A stretch of 24,126 bases of DNA, taken from Phycisphaerales bacterium UBA2218 (GTDB lineage: Bacteria; Planctomycetota; Phycisphaerae; Sedimentisphaerales; Anaerobacaceae). Position 1 is the stretch's first letter, and each line of letters starts with the position of its first letter. The notes below the pieces were generated by a model that was given only the letters and a program-made list of their open reading frames with translations, had not been told where the DNA came from and did no database searches. The stretch covers positions 1 to 24,126 of the forward strand of contig DCUI01000259.1 of the NCBI GenBank assembly GCA_002327785.1, given 5' to 3'. The translations under genes and the position numbers were made by a program. This document shows, piece by piece, positions 1-6,833 of the stretch.

Positions 1-2
1 TC

Positions 3-107
3 GGCCCCTTCGCCTGGGGCGACGGCGTCGTCGATGTCCAGGATCTGAAGGTCTTTATCGCCGAGTGGGAGAAGGCCAATTCCGCGAATTCACAAGACGA
101 ACAGTGA
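3..107 (+). CDS. C-terminal end of a dockerin-like surface protein (partial)
   Basis: The window opens inside a reading frame that ends with TGA at 105-107. The visible 34 residues read G-P-F-A-W-G-D-G-V-V-D-V-Q-D-L-K-V-F followed by an amphipathic helix and a short polar tail. A D-G-x-V-D-x-x-D-L calcium-loop-like motif plus helix at the very C-terminus is typical of dockerin-like ends on large secreted planctomycete proteins, often LamG or glycan-related. The body of the protein is outside the window, so its enzymatic or structural role cannot be told. A strong hairpin follows at 125-157. Confidence 0.55.
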   Translation, partial: GPFAWGDGVVDVQDLKVFIAEWEKANSANSQDEQ

Positions 108-124
108 CCGCAATGCGAGGCGTA

Positions 125-157
125 GAGGCTGCCGTCCGCGCGGACGGGGGCAGCCTC
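125..157 (+). terminator. GC-rich hairpin after the dockerin-like gene
   Basis: GAGGCTGCC at 125-133 pairs perfectly with GGCAGCCTC at 149-157. Inside, GTCCG at 134-138 pairs with CGGAC at 141-145, so the structure is nearly continuous. It sits 18 bases after the stop codon. No clear T-tract follows, so it is a terminator-like structure, not a textbook intrinsic terminator. Confidence 0.5.
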
Positions 158-286
158 CCCCTGCGAAGGCGGGGGTGCGACGCGTCGTCTTCTCCGTATT
201 CGACGGAGCAATGGTGTGTAATACCCACCCGATAGGGTCGCGACAGGGTCACCGCTGCCCAGGCCAACCATATCGGAGCACAGACT

Positions 287-454
287 ATGAGACACTTCCA
301 GATTACCATATTCATACTGGCAACAGCGTCATTGATTGCCTCGGCGTTCGAACTTGGCCCGAATTCCGGCGATTACCTGCTAAATGCCGGAATCGCTACC
401 CTGCTTATCGATGTTGTGTGCATCCAGTTGTGGCCATCGGCAAAGCGTCCGTAG
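287..454 (+). CDS. Small hydrophobic protein, 55 aa
   Basis: ATG at 287 follows a GGAG at 275-278 with ordinary spacing, and the frame ends with TAG at 452-454. The protein starts MRHFQITIFILATASLIASAF, a hydrophobic N-terminal segment that could be a signal anchor. A second hydrophobic stretch (NAGIATLLIDVVCIQL) lies near residues 35-50. I recognise no family. It converges with the minus-strand small membrane genes that end at 463. The ribosome binding site and two hydrophobic segments are what support it. Confidence 0.45.
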   Translation: MRHFQITIFILATASLIASAFELGPNSGDYLLNAGIATLLIDVVCIQLWPSAKRP

Positions 455-462
455 AGCAATCG

Positions 463-546
463 TCAGATCCACAGGGCCAGGACTCCTGCGATGCCGGCGA
501 CAAGGGCCGCATTGATCGAGACGATCTCGACGACAAGGCCTGTCAT
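463..546 (-). CDS. Tiny hydrophobic peptide, 27 aa, coupled to the upstream membrane gene
   Basis: The start codon overlaps the stop codon of the 120-aa membrane gene as ATGA (546 to 543 on the minus strand), and the frame closes with TGA at 463-465. The peptide starts MTGLVVEIVSINAALVAGIA and ends in leucine, tryptophan and isoleucine; one transmembrane helix covers almost all of it. The overlap would let ribosomes re-initiate after the upstream gene. It may be a small membrane subunit or partner of that protein, or a chance frame. No family is recognised. Confidence 0.35.
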   Translation of the reverse strand: MTGLVVEIVSINAALVAGIAGVLALWI

Positions 547-905
547 TTCAGACCGAAGAGCATCGCCAGGCCCAGGACGATCTGGCCGACGGCGAAGACC
601 TTCAGGTGCAAGACCGGGCGGTCCAGGATCCACGCCGTGACGTGCTCCGCCGCCTTGGAATTGAGCAAGAGCAGACCCTTGAGAAGGGCCACGACGCCGA
701 TGCAGACCAACACCTTCGGCAGAAGGCCCTCGTGCCTCCAGCCGGCGGAGATCAAGAGGACACCCAGCGTCACCGCGACGGCGAAGAAATACCGCCTGAG
801 CTTCCAGACCGCCTTTCTGCGCAGGCGCCTTCGCAGGCTCTCGGGGAAGAGCAGGAACAGCAGTCCGAACAGCGTAAGAACGAGCCCAATCAGAAAAGAG
901 AGCAT
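543..905 (-). CDS. Small multipass membrane protein, 120 aa
   Basis: The start at 905 (MLSFLIGLVLTLFGLLFLLF) was chosen over in-frame upstream codons because AGGA lies about 8 bases before it and the hydrophobic segment starts immediately. About four hydrophobic segments are visible: residues 2-20, 34-52, 60-80 and 100-118. Between the first two is a basic loop (PESLRRRLRRKAVWKLRRYF) that should face the cytoplasm. The pattern recalls small DUF2065-like membrane proteins, but I cannot assign a family. It ends in an ATGA overlap with the 27-aa peptide gene, suggesting co-translation. Confidence 0.6.
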   Translation of the reverse strand: MLSFLIGLVLTLFGLLFLLFPESLRRRLRRKAVWKLRRYFFAVAVTLGVLLISAGWRHEGLLPKVLVCIGVVALLKGLLLLNSKAAEHVTAWILDRPVLHLKVFAVGQIVLGLAMLFGLK

Positions 906-1074
906 TCTGAGCGTCCTTGAACGAAACGATCCCGGCAGGCACAGAGTCCAGACCCAGGACCGCTTTTGCCGCCGGAGCGAACAACGAAACGCCGAGCGAA
1001 CGGCAGGTCGCATGCGATTGCCGACTGCACCCGCCTGGGGCGGGGCGCCGGTGCGTCCTCAGCGGTGAATCCCG

Positions 1075-1266
1075 TCAGCTCTCAACATCGGTCTCGGATG
1101 CGACCTTGTGAAAGCCGCAACTGGAGCATTCCAGCACAACCACTCGCTTCAAGTAGGGTTCATGACAGCAGGGGCAGATCAGCTTCTCGCCGGCCCGGCT
1201 CGTCGGCGTCGCCGGGGGCTTCTGAACGGATCCCGGTCGCTCGTTCTGAGAAATCGCAGGACTCAT
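1075..1266 (-). CDS. Small zinc-ribbon protein, 63 aa
   Basis: The start at 1266 is preceded by GGGAGG with 8-base spacing, which favours it over the in-frame ATG at 1290. The N-terminal half is polar and Pro/Ser/Thr-rich, probably disordered. The C-terminal half carries the pairs C-P-C-C and C-S-S-C about 17 residues apart, enough to bind one zinc ion. Small proteins of this type are common in planctomycetes and can bind nucleic acid or protein, but nothing here fixes a role. It is separated from the phage-type genes further right by a 179-base gap without a recognisable gene. Confidence 0.6.
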   Translation of the reverse strand: MSPAISQNERPGSVQKPPATPTSRAGEKLICPCCHEPYLKRVVVLECSSCGFHKVASETDVES

Positions 1267-1445
1267 GATCGTCACCTCCCAAATCTGCACAACACCAACT
1301 CGATCAACATCCTTTTCGGGATGACTACCAGTTCAAGCGCAAGGCCCGCGCCTACGTCCAGCATCGCACAAAGGGGGTGAGATGTCAACCGGCGTCTCGC
1401 TGCCGGGTGCGCCGCGCGGGCCCGGGCGTTCGTGCGGGGTTTTGC

Positions 1446-2093
1446 TCACAGAAACGTGCGGCCCGAGCCATTGCACGGCGTGACGGCGTCCCATGCCGCA
1501 GCGATGTGCTCGGAGAGCGTGACCCGACGGGCGAGGAGGTCCTGGAGACATCGCCTGGCCGGCGTGTCGGGACCGGCGAGGATCCGCTCGTAGGCCCGTC
1601 GGCGGGCGGGCTCGCCGCGAAGGCCATCGTCGGGATGGGGCTTCGTCACCACCGTGATCCAGCGGCCGCCGTAGAGCTGGGCGAACTTCCCTCGCATGGA
1701 CTCGGCACAGGCTTGGACGTGCTCCGAATCGCTTTGCCTTGAACGAGGCGTGACGTAGACCGGCTTTCGCACGCCGGCCAGGTGCGGCTTGTCCGGCGGC
1801 GGGATGAAGCACTCCACGAAGACGTTCGTCGTCCGGTCGCAGGACTGCGGCTGGGGACGACTCGTTCGTCGCGACAGGGCCCGCGCACGCTCGACGAACT
1901 TGCCCAGGACCAGGCGATGATAGTTGACGGTCTGCTCGGCGAAGCACGCCTGCGCCGCCGTGCGGGCCAGGCTGTAGTCGAAGGCCGCCAGCTCCGACAT
2001 CCAGAGACGAAGCTCCGCATCCGTCGCCTCCCATTGAGGCCACAGGCCCTTGATTTCCTTCTCGATGAATCGCTCCTGCTCCAGGCGGTTCAT
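1446..2093 (-). CDS. Phage-type protein resembling G39P helicase loaders, 215 aa
   Basis: The start at 2093 (MNRLEQERFIEKEIKGLWPQ) follows an AGGAG with good spacing; the longer frame to 2135 has no such site. Residues 1-70 are helical, and the pattern L-W-P-x-W-x-A-T-D-A-E-L-x-L-W, then an acidic/aromatic helix and an R-A-R boundary, resembles the N-terminal domain of G39P-family proteins that load the replicative helicase in SPP1-like phages. The rest, including a V-F-V-E-C-F-I-P-P-P-D-K-P segment near residue 95 and a Cys/Arg-rich C-terminal half, is unfamiliar. It lies directly downstream of the replication-type gene and likely shares its transcript. The loader assignment is inference from pattern and neighbourhood. 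Confidence 0.5.
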   Translation of the reverse strand: MNRLEQERFIEKEIKGLWPQWEATDAELRLWMSELAAFDYSLARTAAQACFAEQTVNYHRLVLGKFVERARALSRRTSRPQPQSCDRTTNVFVECFIPPPDKPHLAGVRKPVYVTPRSRQSDSEHVQACAESMRGKFAQLYGGRWITVVTKPHPDDGLRGEPARRRAYERILAGPDTPARRCLQDLLARRVTLSEHIAAAWDAVTPCNGSGRTFL

Positions 2094-2201
2094 AGCGCGT
2101 TCTCCTGTTTGAAGTGTGAAGTCCCGTAGGGTCATTTGAACTTGTTTCGGATTTGGTGCTTCGGATTTTGGATTTACGTTCCCGCCTTGGCGGGGTCTCC
2201 C
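2094..2201 (-). repeat. Text-like dispersed repeats between two phage-type genes
   Basis: Read on the minus strand, the spacer holds a CCCGCC-TT-GGCGGG palindrome (2181-2194), then a run built on AAATCC/AAATCCGAA with variants, then GACTTCACACTTCAAAC, and finally the ribosome binding site of the 1446-2093 gene. The low-complexity drifting-unit style is the same as in other spacers here (for example 21867-21985). It is not coding in any convincing frame. It may be a mobile or recombination-derived spacer; the hairpin could also weaken read-through. Confidence 0.55.
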
Positions 2202-2945
2202 TCAGAGCATTCCTTCCCGCTCCATGCGGGCAATCTGGTCGCGGAGGCTCTCCTTCGGCGAGTGCCCATCGGCCTCCATCTCCAGGCGGTCGAAGTGTTT
2301 TCGCAGCGCGGCCGGGCTCAGGATGTTCTTCGCCCAGAAGGGGTCCTTGCGGCACCAGCGGATGACGGTTTCGATCCGCTCGGGCGTGCGGCCGTCGATC
2401 CGGATCATCCGGTCGACCTCCCCGGCCCACCGCGGAAGCTGGGGCCTGCGAAAGTCGGGCTTCGCTTCCAGAATGAGATTCAAAAGCAGCTCGGCCAGCC
2501 GGCACTCGTCAGAGTCCGGCGGATAGTTCTTTTCATTCTTCTCATTCTTCTCGTTCTTCTCATTCTTGTTAGTGGTTGGGCGATGGTTGGCTGTTGGTTG
2601 GCCGTTGGTTGTCGGCTGGTTGGCCGTTGGTTGCTCGGGGACGGGGTTGATGTCGTAAATCCTTTGCTGGAGCAGCCTTGCCACGGTGCCGTTGGTGGTT
2701 GGTTTGAAGGCAGCCAAGCCCCATTTGCCGAGGCGTTTCATGGCTGTGCGGAACTGTTGTCGGGTCAATCCGCACCGCTGATAGTCCCCGATGAGGGCCT
2801 CGCCGGACTTGAGGTTGTGAATGTTGAACTCATCGGTGCGCCGGGCCCGCAGGGCGATCACCGTCAGCAGGATGAAGGCGTTCGGGTCGCTGAGCAGCTC
2901 GAATGTCTCGCTGCTGCGATTGAGCTTGATGAAACCTGGGTTCAT
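2202..2945 (-). CDS. Phage-type replication protein with N-terminal HTH and low-complexity linker, 247 aa
   Basis: The start at 2945 (MNPGFIKLNRSSETFELLSD) has AAGGAG upstream. Residues 1-90 look like a winged-helix domain of phage replication initiators: a short beta start, F-I-L-L-T-V-I-A-L-R-A, then G-L-T-R-Q-Q-F-R-T-A-M-K-R-L and K-P-T-T-N-G-T. A repetitive linker follows, with Q-P-T-T-N blocks and five K-N-E units. The C-terminal domain contains W-x-x-E-V-D-R-M-I-R-I-D and F-W-A-K-N-I-L-S-P-A-A-L-R-K-H-F-D-R-L, a signature I associate with phage O/DnaD-like proteins. By family analogy it would bind an origin or recruit helicase. It sits between the terminase and the loader-like gene, all on the minus strand. 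Confidence 0.6.
   Translation of the reverse strand: MNPGFIKLNRSSETFELLSDPNAFILLTVIALRARRTDEFNIHNLKSGEALIGDYQRCGLTRQQFRTAMKRLGKWGLAAFKPTTNGTVARLLQQRIYDINPVPEQPTANQPTTNGQPTANHRPTTNKNEKNEKNEKNEKNYPPDSDECRLAELLLNLILEAKPDFRRPQLPRWAGEVDRMIRIDGRTPERIETVIRWCRKDPFWAKNILSPAALRKHFDRLEMEADGHSPKESLRDQIARMEREGML
2527..2640 (-). repeat. Tandem low-complexity repeats inside the replication gene
   Basis: On the plus strand, 2527-2570 is about five copies of a 9-base unit close to TTCTTCTCA, encoding the K-N-E repeats on the minus strand. It is followed to about 2635 by a run built on GTTGGCCGTTGG, encoding Q-P-T-A-N and Q-P-T-T-N blocks. Units are multiples of three, so copy-number change by slippage would keep the frame. 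The linker length is probably variable between relatives. Confidence 0.7.
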
Positions 2946-2954
2946 GGTCGGTTC

Positions 2955-3005
2955 TCCTTGTGATCCGTGCCTGGTGACCCGGGTCACGAGCCATGGGCCA
3001 CGAAT
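2955..3005 (-). repeat. Text-like repeat spacer between terminase and replication gene
   Basis: Read on the minus strand this is a run of GTGGCCCATGGCTCGTGACC and GGGTCACCAGGCACGGATCAC, made of related G-T-C-A-C / C-A-C-G-G-A words with internal complementarity (GTGACCCGGGTCAC is a perfect 14-base palindrome). It fills the gap between the terminase stop at 3008 and the ribosome binding site of the replication gene. The style matches the other phage-gene spacers in this window. Confidence 0.5.
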
Positions 3006-3007
3006 CA

Positions 3008-4618
3008 TCAATACCTCCGGGAGGCGGTTTTCGTGTTCTGCTTGGCATGGATGAAAAAGTAGCGGAGGGCGTCGATGGGGTGATCGTAGACGCCGTCCTT
3101 GAAGGGCAGCTCGCCGGCGGCATGAGCGTTGTCCGGGTAGTGATAGCATTGCATCGCCTCGATCAGGCGCGGGCAGCGGGGCGAAACGAGCAGCGTGCTG
3201 GACCCGTCGCCCGCGCGGACGGCCCGGCGGATCAGCTCGATGCCTTCGAGGATCGTGCTCCTGCGGTGCTTCGTGACGATGCCGAGGCTTCGCAGCTCGC
3301 GGACGACGCTGGTGCCGGTGATGTCGCTTTGCCCTGCGCCGGCAGGGTCGCAGTAAGTGGCTGTCACAGCCTCCTCCGGGCACGGCATGCGGGCTTTCAG
3401 CTCCCTGGCATGCACGTCGATCGTGGCCCGGCTTCGGACGTACTCGTCGATCACCCGCACGACGCCCTCGCAGTCTACCTGGACCCACAGGCACACGAAC
3501 GGATTCACGAAGCCGAAGTCGAGCGTGCGGTACAGCGGCAGGTTCGGATCGTAATCGACCGGCCGGACGTGAATCGACGGCTCGAACTCGGCGAAGACGA
3601 TGTTCTCCAGCGAGGGTCGGAGGCAGAGCATCTCGGACTCCCACGCGGCCCGGCTGCTGCGGCGCATCTGCGTGATGCAGTCGTCGATCCTCAGGTAGCC
3701 GCCGGCCTGCTTCGCCCGACCCCGACAGTCGCCCCAGAGCGGGCACTGCGAGCACGCCCGGCCGACACACCGCTCGATGGTCTCCCACAGGCACCACTTG
3801 AAGACGGGCACGCCCGTATTCGTCGCGGCGGCGACCTCCCGCTGCATGATCCCGTAGGGCTTGTGCATCGTGCTGATTAGCTCCATCGACCCGAGGCAGT
3901 CGTCGGTGCTGAGCGTCGTGAATTTGGCGGCCGCGAACACGTCCTCGTCGAACAGCTCGACCTCGTCGCAGCGGAGCTTCTGGACGTGCACGCCGCGGAC
4001 GCTGGTGGGCGATTGCGTGAGGACCTCGACGGTCGAGCCGTTGGAGAAGCGGCACCTGCCCTTGAGCATCCGGTCGACAAGCAGGTCCTCGAACCCGCCC
4101 CGACGCAGGAAGGCGGCGAGGTACTCGTACATCCGACTCGACTGCTCGCCGGAGCCGCCGAGGATGCGGATCTGGCAGTTCGGCTTGAAGACCGCGTCGA
4201 GCAGCGTCGCGACGGCGGCCAGCTCCGTCTTGCCCCCCGCCCGGTTGGCCCAGACGAGACAGTCGCCGCAGCAGAGAGGAGCACACGGACGGACACGGAC
4301 TTTCACGGACGGGCACGGACGCGTGGGGCTCTCCTGTGGGTCTGTGGGAGTCTGTGGGCGTCGGTGTGCGTCCGTGCCCTCTTCGCTGGCGAATCCGCCG
4401 TCCATCGCGAAGCTGTGCCAGAGGTAGTCCATCGGGCTGCTGTGGTCGGGGCAGATCCGCCGGTCGGGGACCTCGACGCCGAGGAAGACCTTGACATAGT
4501 TCTTCAGGTCGGCTCTCGTCCGAGGCCGGCTATGCCGGAGGGCCTCATACACGTCCTCCGCCTTCGCGGCGTCGGGATTCGTCGTTGCATGAGCACTTGA
4601 TACGATCGTTTCATTCAT
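3008..4618 (-). CDS. terL: Phage terminase large subunit, 536 aa
   Basis: TerL is the ATP-driven motor and nuclease that packages phage DNA through the portal. The ATPase shows a Walker A variant W-A-N-R-A-G-G-K-T at residues 123-131 and a Walker B-like L-R-C-D-E-V-E at 215-221. The RNase H-like nuclease shows L-D-F-G-F at 366-370, I-D-E-Y at 390-393, Y-C-D-P-A at 422-426 and D-H-P-I-D-A-L-R-Y at 512-520. Between the domains a four-Cys cluster (C284, C289, C292, C298) could bind metal. The start at 4618 has GGGAG upstream. Residues about 81-118, just before Walker A, are low-complexity and come from a repeat run (4265-4378). All core motifs remain, so it may be functional. No small terminase is recognised next to it, and the portal lies 15 kb away on the other strand. 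Confidence 0.85.
   Translation of the reverse strand: MNETIVSSAHATTNPDAAKAEDVYEALRHSRPRTRADLKNYVKVFLGVEVPDRRICPDHSSPMDYLWHSFAMDGGFASEEGTDAHRRPQTPTDPQESPTRPCPSVKVRVRPCAPLCCGDCLVWANRAGGKTELAAVATLLDAVFKPNCQIRILGGSGEQSSRMYEYLAAFLRRGGFEDLLVDRMLKGRCRFSNGSTVEVLTQSPTSVRGVHVQKLRCDEVELFDEDVFAAAKFTTLSTDDCLGSMELISTMHKPYGIMQREVAAATNTGVPVFKWCLWETIERCVGRACSQCPLWGDCRGRAKQAGGYLRIDDCITQMRRSSRAAWESEMLCLRPSLENIVFAEFEPSIHVRPVDYDPNLPLYRTLDFGFVNPFVCLWVQVDCEGVVRVIDEYVRSRATIDVHARELKARMPCPEEAVTATYCDPAGAGQSDITGTSVVRELRSLGIVTKHRRSTILEGIELIRRAVRAGDGSSTLLVSPRCPRLIEAMQCYHYPDNAHAAGELPFKDGVYDHPIDALRYFFIHAKQNTKTASRRY
4265..4378 (-). repeat. In-frame dispersed-repeat insert in the terminase gene
   Basis: This 114-base stretch is built from CACGGAC/ACACGGAC words on the right of its coding product and CACAGAC/CCCACAG words on the left. 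It encodes a Pro/Arg/Thr-rich segment placed between the N-terminal region (ending near F-A-S-E-E-G) and C-L-V-W-A-N-R of Walker A. Its length is divisible by three and no stop arises. It resembles intergenic repeat text elsewhere in the window, for example CACAGAAACGCACAAGACAC at 9640-9712. The exact ends are approximate. Confidence 0.55.
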
Positions 4619-4650
4619 GGCATGTTCTCCCTATTCTGGTGTGATCTATG
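4611..4650. repeat. Imperfect direct repeat, copy 1 (terminase start region)
   Basis: Positions 4611-4650 and 5761-5800 align without gaps at 31 of 40 bases. The shared core is TTCATG(G/A)CATG(T/G)TCTCC followed by ATTCTGG. In copy 1 it covers the first codons, the start codon and the ribosome binding site of the terminase gene. The two copies flank the whole dockerin/PEP-CTERM cassette. Confidence 0.5.
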
Positions 4651-4680
4651 GACAAATCGAGAAGAACCGGCATTTTCTGC

Positions 4681-4710
4681 TTGACACGGACAAACAAGGC
4701 TTGGTATACT
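4681..4710 (+). promoter_or_regulatory. Sigma70-like promoter for the dockerin/PEP-CTERM gene
   Basis: TTGACA at 4681-4686 and TATACT at 4705-4710 are separated by 18 bases, and TGG before the -10 box gives an extended -10 look. The leader to the start codon at 4899 would be about 180 bases, unusually long. It contains no open frame or riboswitch that I could identify. Confidence 0.65.
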
Positions 4711-4898
4711 GACAAGGGTTGTGGTCGGAACAAGTCGCGATGCAGCATGTCGGAGAATCACGCAGTCAGACAACAAAACAAAGAGCCGGGCGGAAGTTCT
4801 CGGATCGGTCCGGCACAGGTGATGAATCTTGGCAGACGGGTTTGCCGGAACGCCACGAGCGAAGAACCTGTCGGAGCCGGGTGTAACGGAGGTATACC

Positions 4899-5738
4899 TT
4901 GAAGCGCATGCTCGTGTTGGTGGTGTGGTTCGGCCTTTCGACGTTGGCGTACGCCGGCGTGACCGGGCGATATGTTTTCTACAACGATTCCGCCTTCGAC
5001 CAGTACGATCCGTCGGCGAACGTCTGGGACGACGGCGCGGTCGCCCCAGACAAGGTCCCCCTGTTGCCGGGCCAGACAGCCACGTTCGCGAACTACACCT
5101 CCTACAAAAGGGGCATCAATGGAATCATCATCGACCTGTTCGGGCTGGGCGGCACCCCGATCGACAGCTCTGATTTTGTCTTCCGCACCGGCAATAGTAA
5201 CGACCCGTCCACATGGACAATGGCGGCGGCCCCGACGAGCATCTCCATCCGCACGGGGGCCGGAGCCTCGGGCGAAGATCGTGTAACGCTCATTTGGCCG
5301 GACAACACGATTCAAGACGAATGGCTCCAGATCAGCATCCTGAACACCCCGGCCACCGGCCTGCCCGCGCCGGACATCTTCTACTTCGGCAGCGCCATCG
5401 GCGAAACGGGCAACGACCCATCGCACGCGATGGTGACCGCCACCGATGAGCTTCTCGTCATCAACGCGATGAACACCTCCGGCGGGACATTCCCCGTTGG
5501 GATCGATTCCCCTCTCGACTTCGACCGTGACGGCTGGGTCACGCCCCTGGACGCCCTCATCGTCCAGGGCATACTGTGCCAGGTTCCCGCTGTCTCGCCG
5601 CTCCAACTGATTACGGTCCCCGCCTATGACCCCGGTTCCGATGACCAGCCCGTTGTCCCTGCGCCGGGGGCACTGCTGCTGGGGCTGTTCGGCGTGGCAA
5701 CGGCTGCCGGCTGGCGGAGACGGCGAAGGGCGCAGTAG
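4899..5738 (+). CDS. Secreted dockerin-like protein with PEP-CTERM sorting tail, 279 aa
   Basis: The start is a TTG at 4899, chosen because GGAGG at 4888-4892 is 6 bases away and the codons give a basic n-region (MKRMLVLVVWFGLSTLAYAG); the first ATG, at 4908, is 15 bases from it. A signal peptide would be cut after A-Y-A. Residues 20-170 are beta-rich with no family I know. Residues about 176-226 look like a type I dockerin pair, with one good loop D-F-D-R-D-G-W-V-T-P-L-D (207-218) and a degenerate first half (T-A-T-D-E-L-L-V-I-N-A-M-N). The tail at 252-279 is a PEP-CTERM signal: V-P-A-P-G-A, hydrophobic helix, R-R-R-R-R. It should be exported and processed by an exosortase, which is not in the window. 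The dockerin could bind a cohesin partner. It has its own promoter and is bracketed by a direct repeat of the terminase start region. Confidence 0.8.
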   Translation: MKRMLVLVVWFGLSTLAYAGVTGRYVFYNDSAFDQYDPSANVWDDGAVAPDKVPLLPGQTATFANYTSYKRGINGIIIDLFGLGGTPIDSSDFVFRTGNSNDPSTWTMAAAPTSISIRTGAGASGEDRVTLIWPDNTIQDEWLQISILNTPATGLPAPDIFYFGSAIGETGNDPSHAMVTATDELLVINAMNTSGGTFPVGIDSPLDFDRDGWVTPLDALIVQGILCQVPAVSPLQLITVPAYDPGSDDQPVVPAPGALLLGLFGVATAAGWRRRRRAQ

Positions 5739-5760
5739 ACGGGCGATAGACGAGATCATC

Positions 5761-5800
5761 TCGTTCATGACATGGTCTCCATATTCTGGCGTGGTCGTGG
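5761..5800. repeat. Imperfect direct repeat, copy 2 (relic of a terminase-like start)
   Basis: This is the second copy of the element at 4611-4650. Read on the minus strand it shows a GGAGA site, ATG at 5768-5766 and codons M-N-E-M-I-S-S, against M-N-E-T-I-V-S-S in the terminase. Past about eight codons the similarity stops, in the 3' end of the PEP-CTERM gene. It looks like a leftover of a start region, not a working gene. Confidence 0.45.
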
Positions 5801-6041
5801 TCTACATTCGATAACTACACTTGCTCCTTGGGGACACTGCCCCCAGAAGGACCGGGATGCGCCGGATCAATCGGTCGCTCGGCCGGGACGTGGAAAGGGC
5901 GGCGCAAGACGGACCCTGTGCCCTGCGGGATGTCGGCAGAGAGCTATTGCGTGATGCCGGGCAGGAGCAACGATGAATAAGGCGCATGAGATGCGCGGTA
6001 TCGCCGGGGGCTGCCATCAACAGATTGCATACCTTCTCCAG

Positions 6042-6071
6042 TTGACGCGCGCCGGGGGGGAAGCGTATCTT
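6042..6071 (+). promoter_or_regulatory. Promoter candidate for the barrel protein and LuxR gene
   Basis: TTGACG at 6042-6047 and TATCTT at 6066-6071 are 18 bases apart, the same spacing as the promoter at 4681. The leader to the start at 6153 is about 80 bases. The rest of the 5739-6152 gap holds the repeat copy at 5761-5800 and no convincing gene on either strand. Confidence 0.45.
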
Positions 6072-6152
6072 GTGGCCGGATCGGAGAGGATTGTGCCGGG
6101 ATGTTTGGGACCGGGCTTTGACAGTCGATTCGCATGGGAAGGAAGACGGGGC

Positions 6153-6824
6153 ATGAGGCATTCGTTACGTGTCACCCTCACGGTGGTTGTGGCAATCCTC
6201 GCGGTGTGCGGGCGGGCCGGAGCGGCGTTCGACAAGTGGGCCCTCGGGTTCAAGACCGGCACGCTCGGCCTCGGCGGCGAGCTGACCACGAGCCTGGCGC
6301 CGAATGTGAACCTTCGCGGCAGCATTCAGTGGCTCGACCTCGATTTCGACGTGGAGTTCGACGACATCGACTACGACGTCGACGTGGATTTCTTCAACCC
6401 CCTGCTGCTGGTCGACTGGTATCCCTTCCAGGGCGGGTTCCGCGTCAGCGGCGGCCTCCTCTTCAACGGCAGCGACATCAGCCTGGACGCAACGCCGAGC
6501 GAGGCCATCGAGATCGGCGACAGGTACTATGCCCCGGCCGAGATCGGCAGCCTCCGGGGCGAATCGGATTTCGACGACATCGCGCCCTATGTCGGCATCG
6601 GTTTCAGCAATCCGCTGTCGCGGAACGGGCACTGGGGGTTCACCGCCGACGCCGGCGTGGCGTTCATCGGGTCGCCCAATGTCGACTTGAGAGTCACGGG
6701 TCCCTCCGCAGCCGATCCCGAGCTCCTGGCGGACCTCGCCAAGGAGGAGAGAGAGATCGAGGACGATCTGGACAAGGTCCGGTTCTACCCGGTTCTCTCG
6801 CTGACTCTGTACTACCGGTTCTGA
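6153..6824 (+). CDS. Outer-membrane beta-barrel protein, 223 aa
   Basis: The start at 6153 follows GGAAG, and the protein starts with a clear signal peptide (MRHSLRVTLTVVVAILAVCG, cut near R-A-G-A). The mature part alternates short beta strands and acidic loops, including a run of D-F-D-V-E-F-D-D-I-D-Y-D-V-D-V-D at about residues 64-80, then L-L-V-D-W-Y-P-F-Q-G-G-F-R and A-P-Y-V-G-I-G-F. It ends Y-Y-R-F, the terminal Phe that the BAM machinery recognises. The layout fits a widespread barrel family in Gram-negative bacteria in which a helical acidic insert (here E-L-L-A-D-L-A-K-E-E) precedes the last strand. The transported or bound substrate is unknown. The regulator gene starts 9 bases after the stop, so the two are probably co-transcribed. 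Confidence 0.75.
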   Translation: MRHSLRVTLTVVVAILAVCGRAGAAFDKWALGFKTGTLGLGGELTTSLAPNVNLRGSIQWLDLDFDVEFDDIDYDVDVDFFNPLLLVDWYPFQGGFRVSGGLLFNGSDISLDATPSEAIEIGDRYYAPAEIGSLRGESDFDDIAPYVGIGFSNPLSRNGHWGFTADAGVAFIGSPNVDLRVTGPSAADPELLADLAKEEREIEDDLDKVRFYPVLSLTLYYRF

Positions 6825-6833
6825 TGTGACACC

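Noticed and set aside
175..1068. Long open frame of 297 codons on the plus strand
   Set aside because: It is antisense to the small membrane genes, is Arg/Ser/Pro-rich without domains and has no ribosome binding site. It is open because of high GC.
1333..2505. Frame of 390 codons on the minus strand
   Set aside because: It is the wrong frame across the loader-like gene and the end of the replication gene, with composition typical of GC-rich shadows.
2527..2640. CRISPR array
   Set aside because: The repeat units are 9-12 bases, contiguous without spacers and lie inside a coding frame.
4711..4898. c-di-GMP (GEMM) or cobalamin riboswitch in the PEP-CTERM leaders
   Set aside because: I looked for the conserved cores in the leaders at 4711-4898, 10560-10689 and 12228-12412 and did not find them. 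Only hairpin-prone GC-rich sequence is present.
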